Shown here piece by piece: positions 47,301 to 62,400 of a DNA stretch of 64,000 nt (position 1 is the stretch's first letter; every line of letters begins with the position of its first letter). The notes below the pieces were generated by a model. It had not been told where the DNA came from, did no database searches, and saw only the letters and a program-made list of their open reading frames with translations. Made by a program: the position numbers and the translations under genes. Where the stretch lies: contig JAWQEG010000003.1 in the NCBI GenBank assembly GCA_033782935.1, forward strand, positions 2,740,501 to 2,804,500, in the 5' to 3' direction. This stretch comes from Petrolisthes cinctipes (taxonomy: Eukaryota > Arthropoda > Malacostraca > Decapoda > Porcellanidae).

Positions 47301-49480
47301 GCACTCGTTTATATCTCAAATTCAGGCTCAAAACACCCGAAAATTCGATATTTTTGGTTCCCAGAAGCTATCTGTACATGCCTACTCAGTGCTAGAATGT
47401 TTTCAAAATATAGGCTCAAAACATGCTAAAAATCGATATTTTAAGTGTCCAAAGTCGATATGTGCATGCATCTTCTGTACCCGTATATATCTCAAATTGA
47501 GGCTCAAAACACCCGAAAATTCGATATTTTTTGGTCCTAGAAGCGATCTGTACATGCATAAACCTAGTTAGAGTATTTTCAAAATACAGGCTCAAAACAT
47601 GCTGATAATCGATATGTTAGGTGACCAAAGTCAATATGTGCCGATATCTGCATGCATCTTCTGTACCCGTTTATATCTCAAATTCAGGCTCAAAACACCC
47701 GAAAATTCGATATTTTTGGTTTCTCAGAAGCGATCTGTACATGCCTACTCCTAGTAAGAGTATTTTCAAAATACAGGCCCAAAATATGCGAAAAATCGAT
47801 ATTTTAGGTGCCCAAAGTCAATATGTGCATGCATCTTCTGTACCCGTTTATATCTCAAATTCAGGCTCAAAACACCCGAAAATTCGGTATTTTTGGGTCC
47901 TAGAAGCAATCTGTACATCCCTACTCCTAGTTAGAATGTTTTCAAGATACAGACCCAAAACATGCTCAAAATCGATATTTTAGGTGCCTAAAAGTCGATA
48001 TGTGTATGCATCTTCTGCACCCGTTTATATCCCAAATTCAACCTCAAAACTCCCGAAAATTCGATATTTTTGGGTCCCAGAACCGATCTGTACATGCCTA
48101 CTCAGTGCTAGAATGTTTTCGAAATATAGGCTCAAAACATGCTAAAAATCGATATTTTAAGTGTCCAAAGTCGATATGTGCATGCATCATCTGAACCCGT
48201 TTATATCTCAAATTCAGGCTCAAAACACCCGAAAATTCGATATTTTGGGGTCCCAGAAGTGATCTATACATGCCTACTTAGTGCTAGAATATTTTCAAAA
48301 TATAGGCCCAAAACATGCTAAAAATCGATATTTTAGGTGCCCAAAGTCGATATCTCAAATTCAGGTCCAAAACACCCGAAAATTCGATATTTTGGGGTCC
48401 CAGAAGCGATCTGTACATGCCTATTCCGTGTTAGAGTATTTTCAAAATACAGGCCCAAAACATACTGAAAATCGATCCATTAGGTGCCCAAAAGTCGATA
48501 TGTGCATGCATCTTCTGTACCCGTTTATATCCCAAATTCAACCTCAAAACACCCGAAAATTCGATATTTTGGGGTCCCAGAAGCGATCTGTACATGCCTA
48601 CTCCTGGTTAGAGTATTTTCAAAATACAGGCCCAAAACATGCTGAAAATTGATATTTTAGGTTCCCAAAGTCAATATGTGCATGCATCTTCTGTACCCGT
48701 TTATATCTCATTTTCAGGCTCTAAACACCCGAAAATTCGTTATTTTGGGGTCCTAGAAGCGATCTATAGATCCCTACTCCTAGTTAGAATGTTTTCAAAA
48801 TACAGACCCAAGTCATGCTCAAAATCGATATTTTAGGTGCCCAAAAGTCGATATGTGCATCCATCTTCTGTACCCGTTTATATCTCAAATTCCGGCTCAA
48901 AACACCCGAAAATTCGATATTTTAGGGTCCCAGAAGCGATCTGTACATGCCTACTCAGTGCTAGAATATTTTCAAAATATAAGCCCAAAACATGCTAAAA
49001 ATCGATATTTTAGGTGCCCAAAGTCGATATCTCAAATTCAGGCCCAAAACACCCTAAAATTCGATGTTTTGGGGTCCTAGAAGCGATCTGTACATGCCTA
49101 CTCCGTGTTAGAGTATTTTCAATATACAGTCCCAAAACATACTGAAAATCGATATTTTAGGTGCTTAAAAGTATATATGTTGATGCATCTTCTGTACCCG
49201 GTTATATCTCAAATTCAGGCTCAAAACACCCGAAAATTCGATATTTTGGGATCCCTGAAGCGATCTGTACTTGCCTACTCTGTGTTAGAGTATTTTCAAA
49301 ATATAGGCCCAAAACATGCTAAAAATCGATATTTTAGGAACCCAAAGTCGATATCTCAAATTCAGGCCCAAAACACCCGAAAATTCGATATTTTGGGGTC
49401 CCAGAAGCGAACTGTACATGCCTACTCCATGTTAGAGTATTTTCAAAATACAGGCCCAAAACATACTGAAAATCGATATT

Positions 49481-51344
49481 TTAGGTGCCCAAAGTCAACA
49501 TGTGTATGCATCTTTTTGGACTCGTTTATATCTCAATTTCAACCTCAAAACACCCGAAAATTCGATAATTTTGTGTCCCAGAAGCGATCTGTACATGTCT
49601 CGTCAGTGCTAGAATGTTTTCAAAATATAGGCTCAAAACATGCTACAAATCGATATTTTAAATGTCCAAACTCGATATGTGCATGCATCTTTTGTACCCG
49701 TTTATGTCTCAAATTCATGCTCAAAACACCCGAAAATTCGATATTTTTGGGTCACAGATGCTATCTGTGCATGCCTACTCCTAGTTAGAGTATTTTCAAG
49801 ATACAGACCCAAAACGTGCTCAAAATCGATATTTTAGGTGCCCAAAAGTCGATATGTGCATGCATCTTTTGTACCCGTTTATATCTTAAATTCCGGCTCA
49901 AAACACCCGAAAATTCGATATTTTGGGGTCCCAGAAGCGATCTGTACATGCCTTGTCAGTGCTAGAATATTTTCAAAATTTTGGCCCAAAACATGCTAAA
50001 AATCGATATTTTAGGTGCCCAAAGTCGATATCTCAAATTCAAGACCCAAAAAACTGAAAAATTCGATATTTTGGGGTCCCAGAAGCAATCTGTACATGCC
50101 CATTCCGTGTTAGAGTATTTTCAATATACAGGCCCAAAACATACTGAAAATCTATATGTTAGGTGACCAAAGTCAATATGTGTATGAATCTTCTGCACCC
50201 ATTTATATCCCAAATTCAAACTCAAAACACCCAAAAATTCGATATTTTTGGGTCCCAGAAGCGATCTGTACATTCCTACTCAGTGCTAGAATTTTTTCAA
50301 AATATAGGCTCAAAACATGCTAAAAATCGATATTTTAAGTGTCCAAAGTCGATATGTGCATGCATTATCTGTACCCGTTTATATCTCAAATTCAGGCTCA
50401 AAACACCCGAAAATTCGATATTTTGGGGTCCCAGAAGTGATCTGTACATGCCTACTTAGTGCTATAATATTTAAAAAAAAAAAGCCCAAAACATGCTAAA
50501 AATCGAAATTTTTAGGTGCCTAAAGTCGATATCTCAAATTTAGGCCCAAAACGCCCGAAAATTCGATATTTTGGGGTCCCAGAAGCGAACTGTACATGCC
50601 TACTCCGTGTTAGAGTATTTTCAAAATACAGGCCCAAAACATACTGAAAATCGATCTTTTAGGTGACCAAAAGTCAAAATGTGCATGCATCTTCTGTACC
50701 CGTTCATATCTCAAATTCAGGCTCAAAACACCCGAAAATTCGATATTTTGGGGTCCCGGAAGAGATCTGTACATGCCTACTCAGATGCAGGCCCAAAACA
50801 TGCTGAAAATCGATATTTTAGGTGCCCAAAGTCAACATGTGTATGTATCTTCTAGACTCGTTTATATCTCAATTTCATCCTCAAAACACCCGAAAATTCG
50901 ATAAATTTGGGTCCCAGAAGCTATCTGTACATGTCTAGTCAGTGCTAGAATATTTTCAAAATATAGGCTCAAAACATGCTAAAATCGATATTTTAAGTGT
51001 CCAAAGTCGATATATGCATGCATCTTCTGTACCCGTTTACATCTCAAATTTAGGCTCAAAACACCCGAAAATTCGATATTTTTTAATCCCAGAAGCGATC
51101 TGTACATGCCTACTCCTGGTTAGAGTATTTTCAAAATACAGGCTCAAAACATGCTGAAAATCGATATTTTATGTGCCTAAAAGTCAATATGTGCATGCAT
51201 CTTCTGTACCCGTTTATAACTCAAATTCAGGCTCAAAACACCCGAAAATTCGGTATTTTTGGGTCCTAGAAGCGATCTGTGCATCCCTACTACTAGTTAG
51301 AATGTTTTCAAAATACAGACCCAAAACATGTTCAAAATCGAAAA
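49481..51344 (+). repeat. Mixed satellite monomers with an A-run
   Basis: These are individually diverged monomers of several classes. One unit has the usual TTTTCAAAATATAGG replaced by a run of 11 A at 50473-50483. No long-period copy of this stretch was noticed. Confidence 0.7.
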
Positions 51345-54300
51345 TTTAGGTGCCCAAAAGTCGATATGTGCATGCATCTTCTGTAACCGTTTATATCTCA
51401 AATTCCGGCTCAAAACACCCGAAAATTCGATATTTTGGGGTCCCAGAAGCGATCTGTACATGCCTACTCAGTGCTAGAATATTTTCAAAATATAGGCCCA
51501 AAACATGCTAGAAATCGATATTTTAGGTGCCCAAAGTCGATATCTCAAATTCAGGCCCAAAACACCCAAAAATTCGATATTTTGGGGTCCCAGAAGCGAT
51601 CTGTACATGCCTACTCCGTGTTAGAGTATTTTCAATATACAGACCCAAAACATACTGAAAATCGATCTTTTAGGTGCCCAAAAGTCGATATGTGGATGCA
51701 TCTTCTGTACCCGTTTATATCTCAAATTCAGGCTCAAAACACCTGAAAATTCGATTTTTTTGAGTCTCAGAAGCGATCTGTACATGCCTACTCAGAGATA
51801 GAATGTTTTCAAAATATAGGCTTAAAACATGCTAAAAATCGATATTTTAAGTGTCCAAAGTCGATATGTGCATGCATCTTCTGTACCTGTTTATATCTCA
51901 AATTCAGGCTCAAAACACCCAAAAATTCGATATTTGGGGGTCCCAGAAGTGATCTGTACATGCCTACTTAGTACTAGAATATTTTCAAAATATAGGCCCA
52001 AAACATGCTAAAAATCGATATTTTAGGTGCCCGAAGTCGATATCTCAAATTTAGGCCCAAAACACCCGAAATTCGATATTTTGGGGTCCCAGAAGCGAAC
52101 TGTACATGCCTACTCCGTGTTAGAGTATTTTCAAAATACAGGCCCAAAACATACTGAAAATCGATCTTTTAGGTGCCCAAAAGTCGATATGTGCATGCAT
52201 CTTCTGTACCCGTTTATATCTCAAATTCAGGCTCAAAACACCCGAAAATTCGATATTTTTGGGTCCCAAAAGTGATTTGTACATGTCTACTCAGTGCTAG
52301 AAATTTTTCAAAATATAGGCTTAAAACATGCTAAAAATCGATATTTTAAGTGTCCAAAGTCGATATGTGCATGCATCATCTGTACCTGTTTATTTCTCAA
52401 ATTCAGGCTCCAAACACGCAAAAATTCGATATTTTGGGGTCCCAGAAGCGATCTGTACATGTATACTCAGATGCAAGCCCAAAACATGCTGAAAATCGAT
52501 ATTTTAGGTGCCCAAAGTCAACATGTATATGCATCTTCTGCACTCGTTTATATCACAATTTCAACCTCAAAACACCCGAAAATTCGATAATTTTAGGTCC
52601 CAGAAGCGATCTGTACATGTCTAGTCAGTGCAAGAATGTTTTCAAAATATAGGCTCAAAACATGCTAAAATCGATATTTTAAGTGTCCAAAGTCGATACC
52701 CGTTTATATCACAATTTCAAAATCAAAACACCCGAAAATTCGATAATTTTGGGTCCCAGAAGCGATATGTACATGTCTAGTCAGTGCTAGAATGTTTTGA
52801 AAATATAGGCTCAAAACATGCTAAAAATCGATATTTTAATTGTCCAAAGTCGATATGTGCATGCATCTTCTGTACCCGTTTATATCTCAAATTCAGGCTC
52901 AAAACACCCGAAAATTCGATATTCTTGGGTCCTAGATGTGATCTGTACATGCCTACTCCTAGTTAGAGTATTTTCAAAATACAGGCCCAAAACATGCTGA
53001 AAATCGATATTTTAGGTGCCCAAAGTATGCATCTTCTGTACCCGTTTATATCTCAAATTCAGGCTCAATTCACCCGAAAATTCGGTATTTTTGGGTCCTA
53101 GAAGCGATCTGTACATCCCTACTCCTAGTTAGAATGTTTTCAAGATACAGACCCAAAACAAGCTCAAAATCGATATTTTAGGTGCCCAAAAGTCGATATG
53201 TGCATGCATCTTCTGTAACCGTTTATATCTCAAATTCCGGCTCAAAACACCCGAAAATTCGATATTTTGGGGTCCCAGAAGCGATCTGTACATGCCTACT
53301 CAGTGCTAGAATATTTTCAAAATATAGGCCCAAAACATGCTAGAAATCGATATTTTAGGTGCCCAAAGTCGATATCTCAAATTCAGGCCCAAAACACCCA
53401 AAAATTCGATATTTTGGGGTCCCAGAAGCGATCTGTACATGCCTACTCCGTGTTAGAGTATTTTCAATATACAGACCCAAAACATACTGAAAATCGATCT
53501 TTTAGGTGCCCAAAAGTCGATATGTGGATGCATCTTCTGTACCCGTTTATATCTCAAATTCAGGCTCAAAACACCTGAAAATTCGATTTTTTTGAGTCTC
53601 AGAAGCGATCTGTACATGCCTACTCAGAGATAGAATGTTTTCAAAATATAGGCTTAAAACATGCTAAAAATCGATATTTTAAGTGTCCAAAGTCGATATG
53701 TGCATGCATCTTCTGTACCTGTTTATATCTCAAATTCAGGCTCAAAACACCCAAAAATTCGATATTTGGGGGTCCCAGAAGTGATCTGTACATGCCTACT
53801 TAGTACTAGAATATTTTCAAAATATAGGCCCAAAACATGCTAAAAATCGATATTTTAGGTGCCCGAAGTCGATATCTCAAATTTAGGCCCAAAACACCCG
53901 AAATTCGATATTTTGGGGTCCCAGAAGCGAACTGTACATGCCTACTCCGTGTTAGAGTATTTTCAAAATACAGGCCCAAAACATACTGAAAATCGATCTT
54001 TTAGGTGCCCAAAAGTCGATATGTGCATGCATCTTCTGTACCCGTTTATATCTCAAATTCAGGCTCAAAACACCCGAAAATTCGATATTTTTGGGTCCCA
54101 AAAGTGATTTGTACATGTCTACTCAGTGCTAGAAATTTTTCAAAATATAGGCTTAAAACATGCTAAAAATCGATATTTTAAGTGTCCAAAGTCGATATGT
54201 GCATGCATCATCTGTACCTGTTTATTTCTCAAATTCAGGCTCCAAACACGCAAAAATTCGATATTTTGGGGTCCCAGAAGCGATCTGTACATGTATACTC

Positions 54301-55008
54301 AGATGCAAGCCCAAAACATGCTGAAAATCGATATTTTAGGTGCCCAAAGTCAACATGTATATGCATCTTCTGCACTCGTTTATATCACAATTTCAACCTC
54401 AAAACACCCGAAAATTCGATAATTTTAGGTCCCAGAAGCGATCTGTACATGTCTAGTCAGTGCAAGAATGTTTTCAAAATATAGGCTCAAAACATGCTAA
54501 AATCGATATTTTAAGTGTCCAAAGTCGATACCCGTTTATATCACAATTTCAAAATCAAAACACCCGAAAATTCGATAATTTTGGGTCCCAGAAGCGATAT
54601 GTACATGTCTAGTCAGTGCTAGAATGTTTTGAAAATATAGGCTCAAAACATGCTAAAAATCGATATTTTAATTGTCCAAAGTCGATATGTGCATGCATCT
54701 TCTGTACCCGTTTATATCTCAAATTCAGGCTCAAAACACCCGAAAATTCGATATTCTTGGGTCCTAGATGTGATCTGTACATGCCTACTCCTAGTTAGAG
54801 TATTTTCAAAATACAGGCCCAAAACATGCTGAAAATCGATATTTTAGGTGCCCAAAGTATGCATCTTCTGTACCCGTTTATATCTCAAATTCAGGCTCAA
54901 TTCACCCGAAAATTCGGTATTTTTGGGTCCTAGAAGCGATCTGTACATCCCTACTCCTAGTTAGAATGTTTTCAAGATACAGACCCAAAACAAGCTCAAA
55001 ATCGATAT
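51345..55008 (+). repeat. Tandem duplication of 1832 bp, apparently identical copies
   Basis: Copy 1 runs from about 51345 and copy 2 from about 53177. Every distinctive variant checked (GTACCTGTTTATTTC, CTCAGAGATAGAATG, CGATACCCGTTTATATC, GCTCAATTCACCC) recurs at exactly 1832 bp and I saw no difference between the copies. Both contain the rare deletion monomers near 52690 and 54522, and near 53025 and 54857. Confidence 0.88.
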
Positions 55009-56499
55009 TTTAGGTGCCCAAAAGTCGATATGTGCATTCATCTTCTGTACCCGTTTATATCTCAAATTCAGGCTCAAAACACCCGAAAATTCGATATTTT
55101 GGGATCCCAGAAGCGATCTGTTCTTGCCTACTCCTTGTTAGAGTATTTTCAAAATACAGGCCCAAAACAAGCTGAAAATCGATATTTTAGGTGACCAAAG
55201 TCAATATGGGTATGCATCTTCTGCACCCGTTTATATCCCAAATTCAACCTCAAAACACCCGAAAATTCGATATTTTTGTGTCCCAGAAGCGATCTGTACA
55301 TGCCTACTCAGTGCTTGAATGTTTTCAAAATATAGGCTCAAAACATGCTAAAAATCGATATTTTAAGTGTCCAAAAGTCGATATGTGCATGCATCATCTG
55401 TACCCGTTTATATCTCAAATTCAGGCTCAAAACACCCGAAAATTCGAAATTTTGGGGTCCCAGAAGTGATCTGTACATGCCTACTTAGTGCTAGAATATT
55501 TTCAAAATATAGGCCCAAAACATGCTAAAAATCGATATTTTAGGTGCCCAAAGTCGATATCTCAAATTCAGGCCCAAAACACCCGAAAATTCGATATTTT
55601 TGGGTCCCAGAAGCGAACTGTACATGCCTACTCCTAGTTAGAGTATTTTCAAAATACAGGCCCAAAACATACTAAAAATCGATCTTTTAGGTGCCCAAAA
55701 GTCTAGATATGTGCATGCATCTTTTGTACCCGTTTATATCTCAAATTCAGGCTCCAAACACCCGAAAATTCGATATTTTGGGGTCTCAGAAGCGATCTGT
55801 ACATCCCTACTCCTAGTTAGAATGTTTTCAAGATACAGACCCGAAACATGCTCAAAATCGATATTTTAGGTGCCCAAAAGTCGATATGTGCATTGATCTT
55901 CTGTACCCGATTATATCTTAAATTCATGATCAAAATACCCGAAAATTCGATATTTTGGGGTCCCAGAAGCGATCTGTACATGACTACTCAGTGCTAGAAT
56001 ATTTTCAAAATATAGGCCCAAAACATGCTAAAAATCGATATTTTAGGTGCCCAAAGTCGATATCTCAAATTCAGGCCCAAAACACCCGAAAATTCGATAT
56101 TTTGGGGTCCCAGAAGCGATCTGTACATGCCTACTCCTGGTTAGAGTATTTTCAAAATACAGGCCCAAAACAAGCTGAAAATCGATATTTTAGGTGCCCA
56201 AAGTCAATATGTGCATGCATCTTCTGTACCCGTTTATATCTCAAATTCAGGCTAAAAACACCCGAACATTCGGTATTTTTGGTTCCCAGAAGCGATCTGT
56301 ACATCCCTACTCCTAGTTAGAATGTTTTCAAGATACAGACCCAAAACATGCTCAAAATCGATATTTTAGGTGCCCAAAAGATGATATGTGCATGCATTTT
56401 CTGTACCCGTTTATATCTTAAATTCAGGCTCAATACACCCGAAAATTCGATATTTTGGGGTGCCAGAAGCGATCTGTACATGCCTACTCAGTGCTAGAA
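55009..56499 (+). repeat. Satellite monomers leading into the 2534-bp repeat
   Basis: These are ordinary monomers. Parts of this stretch (55191-56320) match 58226-59354 at an offset of about 3034 bp, and 55955-56320 matches 62878-63243 at 6923 bp, so it shares ancestry with the following repeat but has different unit content. Confidence 0.7.
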
Positions 56500-59400
56500 T
56501 ATTTTAAAAATATAGGCCCAAAACATGCTAAAAATCGATATTTTAGGTGCCCAAAGTCGATATCTCAAATTCAGGCCCAAAACACCCGAAAAAACGATAT
56601 TTTGGGGTCCCAGAAGCGATCTGTACATGCCTAGTCCGTGTTAGAGTATTTTCAAAATACAGGCCCAAAATATGCTGAAAATCGATATTTTAGGTGCCCA
56701 AAGTCAATATGTACATGCATCTTCTGTACCCGTTTATATCACAAATTCAGGCTCAAAACACCCGAAAATTCGGTATTTTTGGGTCCTAGAAGCGATCTGT
56801 ACATCCCTACTCCTAGTTAGAATGTTTTCAAGATACAGACGAAAAACATGCTCAAAATCGATATTTTAGGTGCCCAAAAGTCGATATGTGCATCCATCTT
56901 CTGTACCCGTTTACATCTCAAATTCAGGCTCAAAACACCCGAAAATTCGGTATTTTGGAGTCCCAGAAGCGATCTGTACTTGCCTACTCCGTGTTAGAGT
57001 ATTTTCAAAATACAGGCCCAAAGCAAGCTGAAAATCGATATTTTAGGTGACCAAAGTCAATATGTGTATGCATCTTATGCACCCGTTTATATCCCAAATT
57101 CAACCTCAAAACACCTGAAAATTCGATATTTTTGGGTCCCAGAAACGATCTGTACAAGCCTACTCAGTGATTAAATGTTTTTAAAATATAGGCTCAAAAC
57201 ATGCTAAAAATCGATATTTTAAGTGTCCAAAGTCGATATGTGCATGTATCATCTGTACCCGTTTATATCTCAAATTCAGGCTCAAAACACCCGAAAATTC
57301 GAAATTTTGGGGTCCCAGAAGTGATCTGTACATGCCTACTTAGTGCTAGAATATTTTCAAAATATAGCCGCAAAACATGCTAAAAATCGATATTTTAGGT
57401 GCCCAAAGTCGATATCTCAAATTCAGGCCCAAAACACCCGAAAATTCGATATTTTTGGGTCCCAGAAGCGAACTGTACATGCCTACTCCTAGTTAGAGTA
57501 TTTTCAAAATACAGGCCCAAAACATACTGAAAATCGATCTTTTAGGTGCCCAAAAGTCTAGATATGTGCATGCATCTTCTGTACCCGTTTATATCTCAAA
57601 TTCAGGCTCCAAACACCCGAAAATTCGATATTTTGGGGTCTCAGAAGCGATCTGTACATCCCTACTCCAAGTTAGAATGTTTTCAAGATACAGACAAAAA
57701 ACATGCTCAAAATCGATATTTTAGGTGCCCAAAAGTCGATATGTGCATCCATCTTCTGTACCTGTTTATATCTCAAATTCCGGCTCAAAACACCAGAAAA
57801 TTCGATATTTTGGGGTCCCAGAAGAGATCTGTACATGCCTACTCAGTGCTAGAATATTTTCAAAATATAGCCCCAAAACTTGCTAAAAATCGATATTTTA
57901 CTTGCCCAAAGTCGATATCTCAAATTCAGGCCCAAAACACCCAAAAATTCGATATTTTGGGGTCCCAGAAGCGATCTGTACATGCCTACTCCGTGTTAGA
58001 GTATTTTCAGTATTCAGGTCCATAACATACTGAAAATCGATCTTTTAGGTGCCCAAAAGTCGATATGTGGATGCATCTTCTGTATCCGTTTACATCTCAA
58101 ATTCAGGCTCAAAACACCCGAAAATTCGATATTTTGTGGTCCCAGAAGCGATCTGTACTTCCCTACTCCGTGTTAGAGTATTTTCAAAATATAGGCCCAA
58201 AGCAAGCTGAAAATCGATATTTTAGGTGACCAAAGTCACTATGTGTATGCATCTTCTGCACCCGTTTATATCCCAAATTCAACCTCAAAACACCCGAAAA
58301 TTAGATATTTTTGGGTCCCAGAAGCGATCTGTAGATGCCTACTCAGTGCTTGAATGTTTTCAAAATATAGGCTCAAAACATGCTAAAAATCGATATTTTA
58401 AGTGTCCAATGTCGATATGTGCATGCATCATCTGTACCCGTTTATATCTCAAATTCAGGCTCAAAACACCCGAAAATTCGAAATTTTGGAATCCCAGAAG
58501 TGATCTGTACATGCCTACTTAGTGCTAGAATATTTTAAAAATATAGGCCCAAAACATGCTAAAAATCTATATTTTAGGTGCCCAAAGTCGATATCTCAAA
58601 TTCAGGCCCAAAACACCCGAAAATTCGATATTTTTGGGTCCCAGAAGCGAACTGTACATGCCTACTCCTAGTTAGAGTATTTTCAAAATACAGGCCCAAA
58701 ACATACTAAAAATCGATCTTTTAGGTGCCGAAAAGTCTAGATATGTGCATGCATCTTTTGTACCCGTTTATATCTCAAATTCAGGCTCCAAACACCCGAA
58801 AATTCGATGTTTTGGGGTCTCAGAAGCGATCTGTACATCCCTACTCCTAGTTAGAATGTTTTCAAGATACAGACCCGAAACATGCTCAAAATCGATATTT
58901 TAGGTGCCCAAAAGTCGATATGTGCATTGATCTTCTGTACCCGATTATATCTTAAATTCATGATCAAAACACCCGAAAATTCGATAGTTTGGGGTCCCAG
59001 AAGCGATCTGTACATGACTACTCAGTGCTAGAATATTTTCAAAATATAGGCCCAAAACATGCTAAAAATCGATATTTTAGGTGCCCAAAGTCGATATCTC
59101 AAATTCAGGCCCAAAACACCCGAAAAAACGATATTTTGGGGTCCCAGAAGCGATCTGTACATGCCTACTCCGTGTTAGAGTATTTTCAAAATACAGGCCC
59201 AAAATATGCTGAAAATCGATATTTTAGGTGCCCAAAGTCAATATGTACATGCATCTTCTGTACCCGTTTATATCTCAAATTCAGGCTCAAAACACCCGAA
59301 AATTCGGTATTTTTGGGTCCTAGAAGCGATCTGTACATCCCTACTCCAAGTTAGAATGTTTTCAAGATACAGACGAAAAACATGCTCAAAATCGATATTT

Positions 59401-62400
59401 TAGGTGCCAAAAAGTCGATATGTGCATCCATCTTCTGTACCCGTTTACATCTCAAATTCAGGCTCAAAACACCCGAAAATTCGGTATTTTGGAGTCCCAG
59501 AAGCGATCTGTACTTGCCTACTCCGTGTTAGAGTATTTTCAAAATACAGGCCCAAAGCAAGCTGAAAATCGATATTTTAGGTGACCAAAGTCAATATGTG
59601 TATGCATCTTATGCACCCGTTTATATCCCAAATTCAACCTCAAAACACCTGAAAATTCGATACTTTTGGGTCCCAGAAGCTATCTGTACAAGCCTACTCA
59701 GTGATTAAATGTTTTTAAAATATAGGCTCAAAACATGCTAAAAATCGATATTTTAAGTGTCCAAAGTCGATATGTGCATGTATCATCTGTACCCGTTTAT
59801 ATCTCAAATCCAGGCTCAAAATACCCGAAAATTCGAAATTTTGGGGTCCCAGAAGTGATCTGTACATGCCTACTTAGTGCTAGAATATTTTCAAAATATA
59901 GCCGCAAAACATGCTAAAAATCGATATTTTAGGTGCCCAAAGTCGATATCTCAAATTCAGGCCCAAAACACCCGAAAAATCGATATTTTTGGGTCCCAGA
60001 AGCGAACTGTACATGCCTACTCCTAGTTAAAGTATTTTCAAAATACAGGCCCAAAACATACTGAAAATCGATCTTTTAGGTGCCCAAAAGTCTAGATATG
60101 TGCATGCATCTTCTGTACCCGTTTATATCTCAAATTCAGGCTCCAAACACCCGAAAATTCGATATTTTGGGGTCTCAGAAGCGATCTGTACATCCCTACT
60201 CCTAGTTAGAATGTTTTCAAGATACAGACCCAAAACATGCTCAAAATCGATATTTTAGGTGCCCAAAAGTCGATATGTGCATCCATCTTCTGTACCTGTT
60301 TATATCTCAAATTCCGGCTCAAAACACCAGAAAATTCGATATTTTGGGGTCCCAGAAGAGATCTGTACATGCCTACTCAGTGCTAGAATATTTTCAAAAT
60401 ATAGCCCCAAAACTTGCTAAAAATCGATATTTTACTTGCCCAAAGTAGATATCTCAAATTCAGGCCCAAAACACCCAAAAATTCGATATTTTGGGGTCCC
60501 AGAAGCGATCTGTACATGCCTACTCCGTGTTAGAGTATTTTCAGTATTCAGGTCCATAACATACTGAAAATCGATCTTTTAGGTGCCCAAAAGTCGATAT
60601 GTGGATGCATCTTCTGTATCCGTTTACATCTCAAATTCAGTCTCAAAACACCCGAAAATTCGATATTTTGGAGTCCCAGAAGCGATCTGTACTTGCCTAC
60701 TCCGTGTTAGAGTATTTTCAAAATATAGGCCCAAAGCAAGCTGAAAATCGATATTTCAGGTGACCAAAGTCACTATGTGTATGCATCTTCTGCACCCGTT
60801 TATATCCCAAATTCAACCTCAAAACACCCGAAAATTAGATGTTTTTGGGTCCCAGAAGCGATCTGTAGATGCCTACTCAGTGCTTGAATGTTTTAAAAAT
60901 ATAGGCTCAAAACATGCTAAAAATCGATATTTTAAGTGTCCAATGTCGATATGTGCATGCATCATCTGTACCCGTTTATATCTCAAATTCAGGCTCAAAA
61001 CACCCGAAAATTCGAAATTTTGGAATCCCAGAAGTGATCTGTACATGCCTACTTAGTGCTAGAATATTTTGAAAATATAGGCCCAAAACATGCTAAAAAT
61101 CGATATTTTAGGTGCCCAAAGTCGATATCTCAAATTCAGGCCCAAAACACCCGAAAATTCGATATTTTTGGGTCCCAGAAGCAAACTGTACATGCCTACT
61201 CCTAGTTAGAGTATTTTCAAAATACAGGCCCAAAACATACTGAAAATCGATCTTTTAGGTGCCCAAAAGTCTAGATATGTGCATGCATCTTTTGTACCCG
61301 TTTATATCTCAAATTCAGGCTCCAAACACCCGAAAATTCGATATTTTGGGGTCTCAGAAGCGATCTGTACATCCCTACTCCTAGTTAGAATGTTTTCAAG
61401 ATACAGACCCGAAACATGCTCAAAATCGATATTTTAGGTGCCCAAAAGTCGATATGTGCATTGATCTTCTGTACCCGATTATATCTTAAATTCTGGATCA
61501 AAACACCCGAAAATTCGATATTTTGGGGTCCCAGAAGCGATCTGTACATGACTACTCAGTGCTAGAATATTTTCAAAATATAGGCCCAAAACATGCTAAA
61601 AATCGATATTTTAGGTGCCCAAAGTCGATATCTCAAATTCAGGCCCAAAACACCCGAAAAAACGATATTTTGGGGTCCCAGAAGCGATCTGTACATGCCT
61701 ACTCCGTGTTAGAGTATTTTCAAAATACAGGCCCAAAATATGCTGAAAATCGATATTTTAGGTGCCCAAAGTCAATATGTGCATGCATCTTCTGTACCCG
61801 TTTATATCTCAAATTCAGGCTCAAAACACCCGAAAATTCGGTATTTTTGGGTCCTAGAAGCGATCTGTACATCCCTACTCCTAGTTAGAATGTTTTCAAG
61901 ATACAGACGAAAAACATGCTCAAAATCGATATTTTAGGTGCCCAAAAGTCGATATGTGCATACATCTTCTGTACCCGTTTATATCTCAAATTCAGCCTCA
62001 AAACACCCGAAAATTCGATATTTTGGAGTCCCAGAAGCGATCTGTACTTGCCTACTCCGTGTTAGAGTATTTTCAAAATACAGGCCCAAAGCAAGCTGAA
62101 AATCGATCTTTTAGGTGACCAAAGTCAATATGTGTATGCATCTTATGCACCAGTTTATATCTCAAATTCAACCTCAAAACACCTGAAAATTCGATATTTT
62201 TGGGTCCCAGAAGCGATCTGTACATGCCTACTCAGTGATTAAATGTTTTTAAAATATAGGCTCAAAACATGCTAAAAATCGATATTTTAAGTGTCCAAAG
62301 TCGATATGTGCATGTATCATCTGTACCCGTTTATATCTCAAATTCAGGCTCAAAACACCCGAAAATTCGAAATTTTGGGGTCCCAGAAGTGATCTGTACA

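Larger units (their letters stand above)
42961..49480 (+). repeat. Higher-order repeat, period 2876 bp, two copies
   Basis: The unit near 43290-46165 recurs near 46166-49041 with offsets of 2875-2876 bp, including shared variants such as CTGTAAGTGCC, GATAATCGATATG and CCCAAGTCATGCTC. A further segment (about 49041-49480) matches 42961-43400 at offset 6080, showing another layer of duplication. One 264-codon open frame (42784-43578) crosses this region and is explained by frame-neutral short monomers. Confidence 0.82.
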
